Source of the DNA: Ancylostoma caninum
Lineage: Eukaryota; Nematoda; Chromadorea; Rhabditida; Ancylostomatidae
Assembly (NCBI GenBank): GCA_037903475.1
Contig: JBAJFG010000632.1
Coordinates: 1-64,000 of the forward strand
Direction of reading: 5' to 3'
DNA length: 64,000 nucleotides
The translations under genes and the position numbers were made by a program. The number at the start of each line of letters is the position of its first letter. Within the stretch, counting starts at the first letter, position 1. Below, one piece after another: positions 51,875 to 63,439 of this stretch. The notes under the pieces were generated by a model that saw only the letters and a list, made by a program, of their open reading frames with translations, was not told the origin of the DNA and did not search any database.

Positions 51875-52685
51875 CTCAGACAATGGAATGGGCTGACCGT
51901 GGTACCAAAGTGTGCTCCGCGGGCTGACCGCGGTACCATGATATGCGGAACGGGCTGACCGCGCACAGAAAGCTGGCTGACTGCGGTCGTTACTCGGAAG
52001 TTTGGCTGACAGCGGTCCTTCGTCGAAAATTTGGCTGACCGCGGTACTGTCCGCGGTTAGCCAAATTCGGCCCGTAGAACCCGAACAATGTACGATGCAA
52101 CCTTCGTGAACATAGTGACAGTGATAAGTGGGATGTATATGGGACGGCAATCCTTCTCCGAAAATGCCGAAGAAATTGAGAAGTAACCTACTTTTTGCTG
52201 AGGATTGGAACCCACCCCAATTCGGTGGGGGAGTGGGTGCCATACTCTAGATATTTTTGGAGTGAAGCTCTGATCAAGAGAGCTTAGTAATTAATATTAT
52301 GCACTTTATAAACTGCTACAATTATGCACTTTGTAAACGGCTACAAAAGGAGAAAGTTTTAAGCACATAATCTGAAGAATACGAATAAATTCTGGTGATG
52401 TTGGCCTTTCTATTTTTCGGAATTGTTTGTACTGCGCAATTTGCAACGATAAAGGGGGAGATTTTTTGGCGAATGTTGAATTTGATCGCAAAGTTATCGT
52501 TCACATCATCAGTAACTATTACTGCCGTTATGAGCACGCCACGACATCACTTCGACGGGCTGACCGCGGATCTTTCGCGGGCTGACCGCGCACCGATATC
52601 TGGCCGACCGCGCTTAATTATTTGGCTGACCGCGGAGTTGGCTACGGTCCATTGGTACCGCGGTCAGCCCGATCCATTGTCTGAG
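51875..52685. mobile_element. Inverted-repeat element with reiterated GGCTGACCGCGG
   Basis: The left tip is CTCAGACAATGGAATGGGC and the right tip is the inverse, CCATTGTCTGAG. Next to each tip lie four to seven imperfect copies of GGGCTGACCGCGG (51890-52075 and 52555-52672) in mixed spacing, with GGTACC between. The 480-bp centre is unrelated AT-rich DNA. Non-autonomous; AC stands on both sides as a possible 2-bp duplication. Confidence 0.75.
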
Positions 52686-52904
52686 ACTATGGTTTGGAAT
52701 CTGATGCGCAGTTGTTCTTGAATGAATGATGTATCGTTCGTATGACATAACGTTCTAATTAAGATGTTTGAAATGAGGTGTCATATTTTTGTGCTTCCAA
52801 ACAATTGGGAGTGGTCTTCAATCATAATCTATTGCTTGTAATATCCATCATCCCTTCTGACTGGTTGTGGTTCATTCTTAGTTCAAGCTGAATTTTATTT
52901 TGCT

Positions 52905-53315
52905 TTGATGATAACTGAAGCATTGCAACGTCTCGTGGCCGAAATCTACCCCAATACAATCACCAGAAACATTTCGTTTGTGCCAGTTGTTTGTTCTGCA
53001 AACTTCGAATGCCCTATGCGCAAACGAAAACTGTCTTATGAGAGCGTAAGCATGCTTACATCTAACCTCTTGCTGGACGAGACCGAAATGAGCAATGACA
53101 ATATAGAAGTATCATATATTGTGCATTCCAGCTCTCGTGCTACGCACGAAGCAACCATATACAATTCGCAGACCTATTGGATCAGATCACACGATTCCGC
53201 TCAGGACTGTGTGTTCGTACGACCCAACGATAACAGCGACTTGTTCGGCCGCGTTATGCTCTTCGCTTTCAACGAAAAAATCGCGAATGCTTCGTTTTGC
53301 TTGAAGAATTCATAA
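52905..53315 (+). CDS. Single-exon open frame, 136 residues, unknown family
   Basis: The frame from ATG 52905 to the TAA at 53313 is protein-like throughout: ALQRLVAEIYPNTITRNISF, MRKRKLSYESVSML, VHSSSRATHEATIYNSQTYW, CVFVRPNDNSDLFGRVMLFA. The segment CVFV...D.LFGRV resembles a pattern I associate with unannotated nematode or transposon-linked proteins, but I cannot name it. There is no good upstream acceptor close to the ATG, so the frame could be a single exon or the 3' exon of a longer gene. Confidence 0.45.
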   Translation: MMITEALQRLVAEIYPNTITRNISFVPVVCSANFECPMRKRKLSYESVSMLTSNLLLDETEMSNDNIEVSYIVHSSSRATHEATIYNSQTYWIRSHDSAQDCVFVRPNDNSDLFGRVMLFAFNEKIANASFCLKNS

Positions 53316-53828
53316 CTTGCAATCCCTTTGTTAGTTTAGCCGAAGCAATTGAACGCAGTGATTCATCAGCCAAAGAATGAACATTAAATGCGGTTTTGGT
53401 AGTGCGCCCTGCTAAATCCTTCTTCAAAGAGAGAGTTGGCACCCGCCTTGCGATGCCCTCAATTTACGACATATTCTCTCCAGCAGTGCTCATTGAATTC
53501 GGTTGTAGCTTCTACGTCTCTAGATATTGAGTTGAAGTATTTGAAATATTTTCTGATCTCTATGCCTTCGTAGTGTAGTTATGCCTACCTCCTGTTTTTT
53601 TTTCATTCTAGAACGAACGAAGAGATTGCAATAAAATGTCCATGCCGATGCGAAAATCGTCTGAACGTGTTTCGTCACGCCCACCGAAGGTCGTGCATTG
53701 TTTGAATCGATAACGTTCGATGAAGTTGATCTCATAGCTTTAATTAAGGCCTACTCGTTTTTTTTCAGATCATTTCGTTGAACTATGTCTGACCTTGCAA
53801 CTCTTGCAACAACCTTGCAACTCTTGCA

Positions 53829-54342
53829 ATGGAATACTACGAGGACTCCGATTACACTCCAAACTATCTGACACTGGAATCTAGCGCGTACAGTTCTCAT
53901 TGCATAATCTACCACAGTGCTCATTGAATTTGCTGGTATCAGAAGCTGGGACACATAGAATATTTTGTAGCTAGTACGTCTGAACCGGCCAATCTCGAGG
54001 AAGATCTCGACTTCACAAATCTCGACTTAATCATTGATGGTAAGTATTATTTATATTTATAGTATATAGTGAGTACTTCCAAATAGATTCTTATCAAGAC
54101 TCTATTTGTTTGCAGTTGATGAAAACGCGCCAAGTCGCCATATCGAAATGGAAGAAACATCTCCAACTCAGACTACTCCATCCGGCACTCGCCCGCCTGC
54201 TTTTCGCCAAAGGAAGTCGGCACGTTTCCGTAAGCCGTTGTGTGACAGAAAACATTTTCATGGTAAGGATTCCGCCCTTGTTCTTGAGTGTATCCGAGGG
54301 GACCTATTCGAGGAACTCACAAGTACTCAGACAAAAATGTAA
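53829..54342 (+). CDS. Small acidic/basic protein gene, about three exons, unknown
   Basis: ATG at 53829 opens EYYEDSDYTPNYLTLESSA. After an ATCAG acceptor (53942) the next exon reads KLGHIEYFVASTSEPANLEE and DLDFTNLDLIID, with a GTAAGT donor at 54040. This joins in phase after TTTGCAG (54116) to DENAPSRHIEMEETSPTQTT, FRQRKSARFRKPLCDRKHF and a tail ending at a TAA (54340-54342). The exon 2/3 join is solid. The exon 1/2 join does not keep phase with any obvious donor. The last exon resembles 57290-57420, so the two are probably paralogues. Function unknown. Confidence 0.5.
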
Positions 54343-54349
54343 GGACATG

Positions 54350-56540
54350 CGGAGGACAATAGCCGTCATTTCTTAAGGAAGTTTATTGGTCATGCGGTAA
54401 CCGCCTGCTTCGAGACATGCGGAGGAGGTAGTCGAGGGGTGCGATCTAGGCCCGAAAAACCATCAGGACTTGCGGAGGATGTAGTCGGGGGGTGCGACAT
54501 ACCCCCGAAGTTTGATAAAAGCCTCGGATGGGTGCGGAGGAACATGGCAGGTAATCCAAGAACTCCCCGATGCCTGACCTCACAGAGCAGTGAGATCTGC
54601 CTATTTTTCCACTTATTGTGGCTCTGGACTCCATACTTCTCCTATAATATCGTATAATACGCTTTTTACAGTCATAATCACTATGGAAATTTCTCTTACA
54701 ATAATTATTGTTAACATTAATGTTTATTGAGTTTCTTATTGTCATATTCATTCTAAAAACGGCATTCATCGTTTAAGTCTCTGAAGTGTCTCTTTTACAG
54801 TTTTAGCGGAGTTCCTACTCACAAAGGCATCTATTTTGCATATATTTTAGCTCCTGACACAGAATATAGCGCTTTTATCTCTGTGTGTGCCCTAACAGCA
54901 ACAGAGTCCAACTCAGAAATCGCTTTCGTGATTTTTAAGATGACAAAGTCAGTGTGAACTGGCGTGGACAGTGGTATACATGACAGACCTCAAAAAGGGT
55001 GACCCTGTTTCTTAATAGGCCACGGCTGAATCAGCACTTCCTCATGTTGCTCGGAGAAATTACGGGTCAACACCAGAACTGACTCAAACATCAGATGTTG
55101 CCTATACGGACTCCAGGCCTCGCTGTTTCCAGACCAGGCTACCGGTCATTTCTGATCAGATTACGGATGTGAACTGTAGCCTGGCCAGGAAACGGTTGTC
55201 GCACGAGGAAATCGAGAGCTGAAGCTTTCTAATACTTCCTACAACGTCGAAAATTGCGCACTCTTGCAATCAGAAGGATTTTTCTATATTAACGTACAAG
55301 TCGAAACCTGCCACAAGTACGCACCACTGAGAGAATACTCGTAGTGAGACTGTTGTTTAGTCTTTGAGAAAGGAGCTATGGCAAAAGGTGGCTGAGCCCA
55401 CGAAACCACCATGAACTTGCTCGTCTCTGTGATTTTTCAAGGTAGATTTCCATGAGTTTCATGAGACATTACATTGTATGGGACCTTGCTATCTGAAAGG
55501 GGGTGGACGTTTCACGCACACAATGCACATTTCCCCAATGACCCACTCCTGAACAAGCGTTGAAAATTAGTTTGAATAAAAGCAGTCAATGAGTCGATAT
55601 TTTGCCGAAAATTTTCTTCATATTTGTGTTCGACGCATTGGAAAACCTCAGTGGGCATGTATTCAATGTCCCCGATCAAAAACCTAAAACTCGATAAAAT
55701 CAATGGTTTAATCTATAATTTTATACGAAACTGTAGATATATTTGTGTACAGCGTATCAATCAACCCAATAGACATGTCATCAGCAATTTCTGGCCAAAT
55801 TAAGCAAAAATCAAGATCGGTGTGAACGGTAAAGCAGTCCATAGTTCTTGGCGGAAAGGGTGCTAAATCTTCCGTAGGCCCTTAGGAGTTATGTATTCAA
55901 CGTTTGGTAGTGATCGGAATAGATAGGGCTCTGTAACATTTCCTTCTTTTGGGAATGCACTAAGATAAAAACATTAGTGGATGCCTCGAGTAGTCCCTCG
56001 GCTGTGGGCACGGGTGGAGCAGAGGTAAAGCAGCAGACTGTGAAGCAATCGAAGATCAGTGCTAAATGATCGGTAGGTCAGTTCGGAATCCTCAAGTGGT
56101 AGTGGGGGTAATAAGTTTTGTTCGAAAACCCCATTTCGGGACATGCGGAGGAGAGTGCCGGGACTTGCGGAGAACTAAATCGGGAACTGCCGCAACAGAC
56201 CGGGTCTCCTGACCAAGCCCTCCGGGTGTCCTGCAGTAGTCCTACGCATGTGTGCGATACTCTGTCTGAGTATAGACTGGTGATAGGCATTTCCTGAATA
56301 GTTCTACATTGCTTTGCCTTTGATAACGGCCGCAATCTTCTGCAGGAAATGAAAACATCGCTCAGGATTCCATCGACCCGTAGGAAACGCAAGCACGCCT
56401 CAATATGTACGCACCGACAGATAAACGCGAAACGACTCCTCTTCCACGTCCGTCCAAAGTCAATCGTCGCACAAGGTCTACGAGCAGGTGCAGTCGTCCG
56501 GATACTCTGGAACGCGAAGAGGTGTTGCATGAATCTCAGC
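54350..56540. other. Repeat-rich, no gene recognised
   Basis: GACATGCGGAGGA/GACTTGCGGAGGA motifs recur at 54345-54545 and 56135-56170. A patch related to the 6.6-7.3 kb CTGGTCAGGC repeats is at 55080-55200. No convincing exon was found. Confidence 0.4.
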
Positions 56541-56545
56541 ATTTC

Positions 56546-56958
56546 TTAAAGGCATCATCCACGGAAATTTTGCTCTCTTAGACTTTGCTATATCCCTAGG
56601 TTTAGCGCTATAGTGAAAACGAAAGCAGTGATTTGTCAAATCCTACGAAAAAGGCGGCTCTCATTGGTAACAATTTAGTAGATTTGCAAAAGATGGTCGA
56701 GTTATCTTGAAGTAGAAGGAGGTTGGAATCAAAATATGTGGTATCATATGCAAAGAGAGTTATTGTAAACAAAAACACCCATTCACTTCATCTCTCAACA
56801 TACCTAGACTGATCGGCAACACAAACTTCATCTCTTCTTAGCTTGAGAATGCTGATATCTACGACTGTGCAACTTTCGTAGCATTGTTTCGACAGCGGCT
56901 GAGTATCCAAAACGATCAAAATCTCAAACTTGAAAATTTCCGTGGGTGCTGCCTTTAA
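56546..56958 (+). mobile_element. MITE family B, complete copy
   Basis: Ends TTAAAGGCATCATCCACGG and CCGTGGGTGCTGCCTTTAA, 413 bp. The interior matches fragments at 23241-23445, 26120-26245 and 27945-28068. The outermost TTAAAGGCA is shared with MITE family A. Confidence 0.8.
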
Positions 56959-57289
56959 GGGGTGAGTGAGAACATTTTGCTACTGCGCTTTTTTCTTACG
57001 CTGAGCAGAATTAAAGCATTTCTAAATACTTTTCAATCCGTTCACCTTTCGACTTTATAGCCTTTTCCATTCACTGCCTTGTGGGGACAAGTTTTCGGGT
57101 TTTCCAATATACTGATTATGACTTCGAGAACCTCTCTTTATGAAAGTGTCCTGTCACTGATTTTATCGATTATTTCGCTTTGGGTAGAGTTCAGGGAGGT
57201 CATTCGTGGGGTTATCCAGCACGATGAACGCGAATATTGGAGGCCTTTTCAAGTTTTCCCAAGCGTTTATTACTATCTCCCGTATACAG

Positions 57290-57420
57290 ATGAAAACACT
57301 CCATCTCGTTCCACCTACGGCATCGAGGACGCAACAACGCCTGCTCACCCTGCGCGCCTTGACACGCACGTGCCTCTCAACTTCACTAGCGAGCACCAGC
57401 CAGCAGCCTGCGCAACCTAA
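57290..57420 (+). CDS. Exon paralogous to 54117-54342
   Basis: After a TATACAG acceptor, the frame reads DENTPSRSTYGIEDATTPAH, ARLDTHVPLNFTSEHQPAAC and stops. DEN-x-PSR followed by acidic and T/P-rich residues matches DENAPSRHIEMEETSPTQTT of the gene 3 kb upstream, at the same splice phase. The rest diverges, and this copy ends earlier. Confidence 0.4.
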
Positions 57421-57582
57421 ACGGTGGTGAAATCCCTGTACAGGCATCGCTTTCTAACCGTTTGATGTGTAATCAGACGCGGTCATTTCGAGGTGGGATC
57501 TATAGGGATTACACCATTCTCACTTCATCATAGAACCTTAAAATTTTAAGAAGACACTGACGCGCTGATTCAACAAAACAAG

Positions 57583-59026
57583 GTGCCATTGCACCTTCTC
57601 CGCGCTATTGGAAAGCACAGCATTGCATTTGAATACGAGGTAAGCTGCCTCAAATTGATCAATGGAAGCGCGTTTTGTTTCAAAGCGCTAATCCGATTAT
57701 GCGGTCTTGGATTGGTCAGCGTGGTGAAAGAAATGTCCGATATGATTGTTGACATGGCAACGATGGCGAGTCCGCAAGGAGTACATGGGGACGAATTTTG
57801 GGGAGATTCTGGTTGCTCGTTTAGATAGATGGTTTGCTCATGAGCCAACAGTCTCAAGCTGTTGCGCTGAAAACCGCGAGCAACCAAATGAACAAATTAG
57901 CTTTGATGAAGCTGCCCAAAGGGGCACTCCTTGGATACGCCAACCTCGTGTGCGGCTGGTTTATCGGAGAGCCCCCCCCCCCTTTTAAGCTAGTTTACTG
58001 GCGTGCTGTCTTGCTCACGTTTCTGCAAGGGTCTCTGCTTCAGCTCGTCATTCTCAAGGAGCTTATGCAAAAGTGGTCGCCATCTGCCAGATGCCATAAG
58101 GAGGATTACGTGACCCAGTGCTCTGATTTCGTCCGTTTTTACCTTGTAAGGGTGAGTGCATGATCGCCTCCGCTTGCATCAATAATACGTTCTTTGTAGG
58201 CTTGCGATCCTCCTGAGCAGATCCAACGATAATCGTGTCGCTTCAGTTCGAGAGGAGGGAAAAACGAGGACCTCAACTTGCCCGAGGGATTGTTTTCACA
58301 ATTATCGGTATGTAAAAAGTTTTTGTGTGTCGTACTGCGCGAAGTGTTTGCTTTGAGATTCGAAATTTTCAGATTGTATGCTTCAAGGCCTTGGACTGGG
58401 TCAGCCCGAGCTAAAAATGAGTGCAGAGGATCTCAATATCCCACGGAGTAGGTACAACCTAATATTTATTTCGTCCAAGAATATCAAACTCAATCTCACT
58501 TGGTTTGGATTCTGGTACCAGCTGGGGCCGATGGATCGTATTTGCGGACAGAATAGGAAAGCCAGTCGCATGCGCTGGGCACCACAGATACGCGTCGCGA
58601 TCTCACGGGCACTGTAGGTTTTCCTGTGTCAGCCTACTCTTCAACATGTTAGCTGTTTGTTTCAGGGCCGATGTTCGCCAGTACACAATCCTTGGAGGAA
58701 AACTACGCCCCAAGCCACTGAGTTCCATTTGGGTGTGGCCCCAGCGCTACAGTTTGTCCAGTACTTTATTTCTGTTTATTTTACAGAAGCGTCGTCGTGT
58801 CGTCTGCATGGACGAGGAAACGGACAACAACTATAACATGGAGGAGGAGCATCAGGAAACACCGGTTTTTCCTGAAGAATATTGTGTTTTTTTGCAGAGA
58901 ATGTTGTTTTTTTTCTTTCGTATTGGTGAATTTCGACGTTGTTCAATAATGTTTTGGAGTTTTTTTTTTTCGTTCTCGTTCACGTTGATGCGTATATGCT
59001 GCCTGAAGAAGAATATAAATGATTAG
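57583..59026 (+). CDS. Multi-exon gene, unknown family
   Basis: Supported exons are 57583-57639 (PLHLLRAIGKHSIAFEYE, GTAAGC donor), 58373-58451 (LGLGQPELKMSAEDLNIPRS), 58522-58617 (WGRWIVFADRIGKPVACAGH, RYASRSHGHCR) and 58666 onward (ADVRQYTILGGKLRPKPLSS, then KRRRVVCMDEETDNN, EEEHQETPVFPEEYC). Junctions 58451/58522 and 58617/58666 keep frame. A 54-bp in-frame segment, 58731-58784, has GT..AG ends and may be an intron. An additional exon around 57790-57980 (RLDRWFAHEPTVSSCCAEN) is possible. The KRRR and acidic tail suggest a nuclear or intracellular protein. I do not recognise the family. The 3' end is open to question because the frame becomes T-rich after 58870; the stop is at 59024. Confidence 0.45.
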
Positions 59027-59339
59027 TTCTCTCGCATGTTTGTGTTTTCAACTATATTTAGCAATACAAAGGTATAGTTACGGTGTTCATACCTAGTAAA
59101 AGGCTAAGGCTAAAATTTATAAACGGCCGGGTTTTGGACCATTGAAGTGTGCTGGCCTTATTGGGTCAGCACAGTTGCAATACTATGACAGCAGAGTTGT
59201 GATAACTGTGCTGCTCAAACAGGAGGACTTCCCGCACACATTATTAGCACTGCTGCTAAATTTGCAGCTCTACTCCAATGACAATGGTTGTAGAGCTCAC
59301 CTTGGACGAGGATAGAGCTGGGCGAATGTCTGAGTTTTT

Positions 59340-60830
59340 TTTTTGGCGCACTTATGATTGTTTTATCGCAATTTTGCTACTTCCTTGTTCGCAAATCCCC
59401 ACTCACCATTTCTTCTCATTCTTTTTTTGTTTCTTCGTCCTTCTTTAGCTTCTCTCTCATCCTCTCTTTCCTCCTCATACCTACTTTATTATTTTTGTGT
59501 GCGCTTGCATCTGTTTTCTCATAGTTTGACTGTCCCCCATCGCGAAACCTCTCTTAAGACTTTTTCCATTCTTTTCTGTTTCTCCACTCTCTCCTCGCCT
59601 CTCTCTCTCATCCTCTCTCCTCGCCTCTCTCTCATCCTCTCGCATCTTTAGTTTTTTGTGCGCGTTCAACTTCCCTCTCATAGATTCTTTCTATTCTTTT
59701 GTTGTTCTTTTACACTTCTTCAGCCTCTCTTTCACTCTCCCTATTTTCCTCGTTGCTTTCGCATTGTTTTTGCGTGCGCTTTCATTTTCTTTCTTCTATT
59801 TCGACTTTTTCAGCCCGCAACTCCTCGCTCACATAACTCTTCCACCCTTTTTTCCTTCTTTTTGTTCTCGCCTCTTTTTCACTTTCTCTCTATTCCTCTT
59901 CGCTCTCGCGTTGTTTTCGTGTGCACGCCCATTTGATCTCTTCTCACTTGACAATTTTTTAGGTGAATTTTATGTGGTGGAGCGAATATGGGCAACGCAT
60001 GAGTTAAGGTTGTGGACACTGAATTGGTGGAGAACAGGGCTCTGAACATAACCAACAATAGGTAGGTCTATAAGCACGTCGAGGTGAGTTCTTTCCTATT
60101 CTTTTGTGCTCCTTCACGCTCTTTTATAAGTTTCTCTGTTTTGTATTGCTCTCTCTCTTGTCTCTAGAATTTTTAGCTGCCTTCTCGCGCACAACTTCTC
60201 TGTGATGAGAATTTCTATTCATTTTCAATTGACTCGCACCCTTTCCGCCTCTTTTTCACTCTCTCCTTCTTCCTGTCCCCTCCCTTGTTGTCATTGCGTG
60301 CATATCTACTTGTTTTGTCTAACTTCGACTGTTTTCCCGCGCGCAACTTGTCGCTCACAAATTTTTTGACTCTTTTTTGCTTCGCTTTATTCTCGCCTCC
60401 CTCTAATCCCCTCTTTCCTTCCTTTTCCTCTCGCATTGTTTTTTTTTTTCGTGCACGCTTGCTCTCGTATTTTGATGATTCCCCAACGCGGAATTTGTCT
60501 CTCAATTTTTTTTTTGATTCTTTCTCGTTTCATCACTCTCTTTTTACCTCTATCTCATCTCCTCTCTCTCTTCCTGTCTGCCTTTTCCCCTCCTGTTGTT
60601 TTCGTGTACGCTTGTACATATTTTGTTGTAAATTGAGTATGCCCCAGTGCGCTGAGTCTGAGAAGACGTTTTTTTTTTTGTTTTTCACACTCCTTCGCCT
60701 CTTCCTCAATTAGTCTCGCTTCTTCTCCATGCTGTCGTTGTTCTTTCATATCATCCGCTTGTTTTCTTCCAAATTCTTTTTTTGTCCATCCGCTTTTGTT
60801 CCGATTTGTCAATTTTTCAGGTGAATAGTG
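59340..60830 (+). repeat. Pyrimidine-rich imperfect tandem repeats
   Basis: About ten units of 120-150 bp rich in CTCTC/TTCTT, many containing CGCGCAAC and CGTGTGCGC or TTTTCGTGTGCACGC. Strand asymmetry is extreme. Two interruptions at 59963 and 60821 hold the duplicated exon-like segments. Confidence 0.8.
59963..60085 (+). repeat. Exon-like segment, copy 1
   Basis: Directly after a TTTTTTAG tract: GTGAATTTTATGTGGTGGAG and on to about 60085. It matches 60821-60945 in order (GTGAAT, GGAGC, GGCAACG/GGCGACA, GAGAACAGGGCTCTG, ACCAACAATA). Confidence 0.7.
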
Positions 60831-60945
60831 TAGCGGAGCAAGTGTAGGCGACAAGGAAGTCAAGAACTTGGACATTAAGTTCGTGAGCACAGAACGAGGG
60901 CTCTGGATATCATCAACAATATGTGGGTTTACAGTCACGTTGAGC
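60821..60945 (+). repeat. Exon-like segment, copy 2
   Basis: Follows TTTTTCAG after the second pyrimidine block. It lies 858 bp from copy 1 with about 65-70 percent identity by eye. Stops occur in all frames, so coding is doubtful, although the acceptor-like boundary is kept. Confidence 0.7.
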
Positions 60946-61769
60946 TTCTTTTTTTGAAGTCTCATTGCCAACGAGAACTGTGAACTCAAAAATTTTTGAA
61001 GTGTTCATGCGCGTAAGAGGTCCCACTTTCGTTCCTCTGGCCCCTGCCTCTCTTTTCATTATATTTATTATTGACATCGTTCTTCCTCGTCATCACGTTG
61101 ATGGGATTCTGCAGAACCAAACTTCTTTGGAGGGAATTTCTTTTTACAAAACTTGTTTTAGTTCTGAAATTTTTCGTTATTTGTGAATTCTACTCAAGCC
61201 TTTTGAAACATTCAATTCCGCGTTCGTGTTTTTTTAAAATTTATTTCGTTCGAAACACACGAAGATCGTAGTGGATGTATCACGACGATTCTTGTTCGCC
61301 TTTCTGTTCAACAAAAATGCCAAACGCAAGCACCATTCCTCACCCGCACACGGCCGAAATGATGAGTTAGGTCTTTCTCTAGTAGTTATAGGGAAGCTTG
61401 CAGATTTTTTATTTTTAGGCTGCGACGACTTCTAGTGAAGAAATCAGCGAATAGCGTTGGATGCCGATGAGGCGAGAGCAAACAGAGCAACATTGACTCC
61501 TTGATCCAAGGAGAGCCATCCGCAAAGTCAGTCAGTCCTTTTAGTTTCTTAACCCTCGGTCAGGAACTGATCTTCCGTTATTTTTTTTTGTTCTGGTCCG
61601 TTTCTCTTTTTTTTTTCATTTCGCTTACTGTGTATGTACCCCTTTCTCCTCCTTTTTGCTCTGATGCCATTTCTGGGAAATAATTCCCGATTTTGCCACT
61701 CTGCTGTATTTCGTCGCTTTTTCTGTTTTGTTGGACTTGGTTTCCTCTCCTGGTTTTCTGGGACTTGGA

Positions 61770-62228
61770 CCCGTAGTAAAGTGTCATGGTGATGAGTTGA
61801 ACTCTGAAACTCACCAGCACGCTTTAGGCGATGGTTGCATGCCAGCTCACATCCATGGAGAATAGAATATCAAATCATTGCCACCCACATCTCTGCTAGT
61901 GCGAAGATAGGAGATCATCGCTCTGTTGGGAGCTGATCGCCTTCTCAAGCTGTGAAAATAGTAGGAGAGGCGAGTAGACGCAGAATTAGCTACCCCGATC
62001 GTCTCACTCTGCGTCTGCTCACCTCTCCCACTCTTTCTGCAGCATAAGAAGGCGATCAGCTCCTAACAGGGCGATGATCTCCTCTGTTCGCACACGCATG
62101 CTGTAGCAGTGAATTGGCTGACAATGATCTGCTATGCTACACTCCGTGGATGTGAGTTGGCATGCAATCAGCGCCTAAAACATGGTGGTGAGTTTTGGAG
62201 TTCATCGCAATGACACTTTACTACGGGC
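61770..62228. mobile_element. Full-length fold-back element
   Basis: The two halves of about 225 bp are inverse of each other end to end, starting CCCGTAGTAAAGTGTCAT and ending ATGACACTTTACTACGGG. Shared internal blocks include GCTGATCGCCTTCT and GAGATCATCGC. Arm identity is about 80 percent by eye. No coding capacity. Confidence 0.85.
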
Positions 62229-62239
62229 CTTGATTTCCT

Positions 62240-63400
62240 CGCTGATCCCCTTGGAATTGTTATGTGTTTTTCTCCCGAAGTAATCCAAGAATTGATTCTC
62301 GATCTTAGCTGTCCTGCCCAAATCTGTCGCTTTTCTTGAGACCCCTAGTACCCGGTTTCTAATATTAAGCGATCCCTACGGACTCGTTGTTCTCACTACC
62401 TTAAGACTTATTGCCCGTCCTACGCAGCCATTTCCTCGGAATCGTCGTATTTTCTTCGCATTGTTTAACTTCATTCGATCTCCCTGCCGGTCTCGCTGCC
62501 TAAGATTGAATGCCTCACTTGTCACATTTTGGTACTTTTGATTTCTCACCTATTCCATTCCACCATTCCCTCCAACTGATTCTAACCTAATTTTTCCTTA
62601 AACTTGTTCCTATGAAGTCCGCGGTTCCGAAACTGGTTTTCCAAACGCCAGCACTTTGCCTGAATGTTTTATGGTTTTTGTCTCACGTTCTTGTCTTCTC
62701 TTGGTTCTTGGCGCACGTGCGCTTTTTTGTCGGCATGAGATGTATGGAGTCCAATAAAATGCTTTTAGAGTTTTTGGAAGTTTCAAGTGCAAAACTTGCG
62801 AAACTTGCGGTGGGGAGTGCACGTGCGCTTAGTGTTTTTTTTTTGTTATTTTATCCACCACGCATGCCTCATAATTTGCTCATTTATCGGTCACGATTTA
62901 TTCACTGGTCCTCCTATTCATTTTATCTGAGAAAAAAATCGATTGCTCTTAATACGCGTATAGTTTCATGCTTCAGTGGAATTTGAGCTATTTTTTGTAT
63001 CGAGATGACAGTTTGTCTCATTGCGAAGCCCAAAATTCCTTAACCGCATTTAGAATTATCAAAGATATTGACTATGCCGAATATTTGAATGTATCTTGCG
63101 TTTTTAGGAAATTTTGGGCTTTTTCTTTGTAGTGAGATCATGAGTCTTTTTTTTCTCATTTCACTTTTTTTCCCAAGATTTCCTAGTTTCATCCTGATTT
63201 GTGAAGTTGTTTTTTGAGTGTCTCGAGCTTCGACGAAGTTGGATTTCATCGTATACTTTGGTCAGCCTGACCCAAGACAACCAGCTTGATGTGCATTTCT
63301 TGATATTTCTGCTATTAGAGCGTTTTTTAGGATTTTTCACGGGGAAACCCGGCAAACTTCCCTGTTAAATCACATTCCAGGCTCCCACGGGCGAATAGAG
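62240..63400. other. No gene recognised
   Basis: T-rich sequence with several T runs. A 124-codon plus-strand frame (62612-62986) is hydrophobic because of T-richness and has no motif. Nothing is called. Confidence 0.35.
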
Positions 63401-63439
63401 CCCAGCAATCTATCTCCTGTGAGTTTACATTTTCGTCAA

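Noticed and set aside
59358..60713. Hydrophobic open frames (FFLFLRPSL-type) that look like membrane proteins
   Set aside because: They come from a T/C-rich low-complexity tract read in one direction, with no conserved motif or splice structure.
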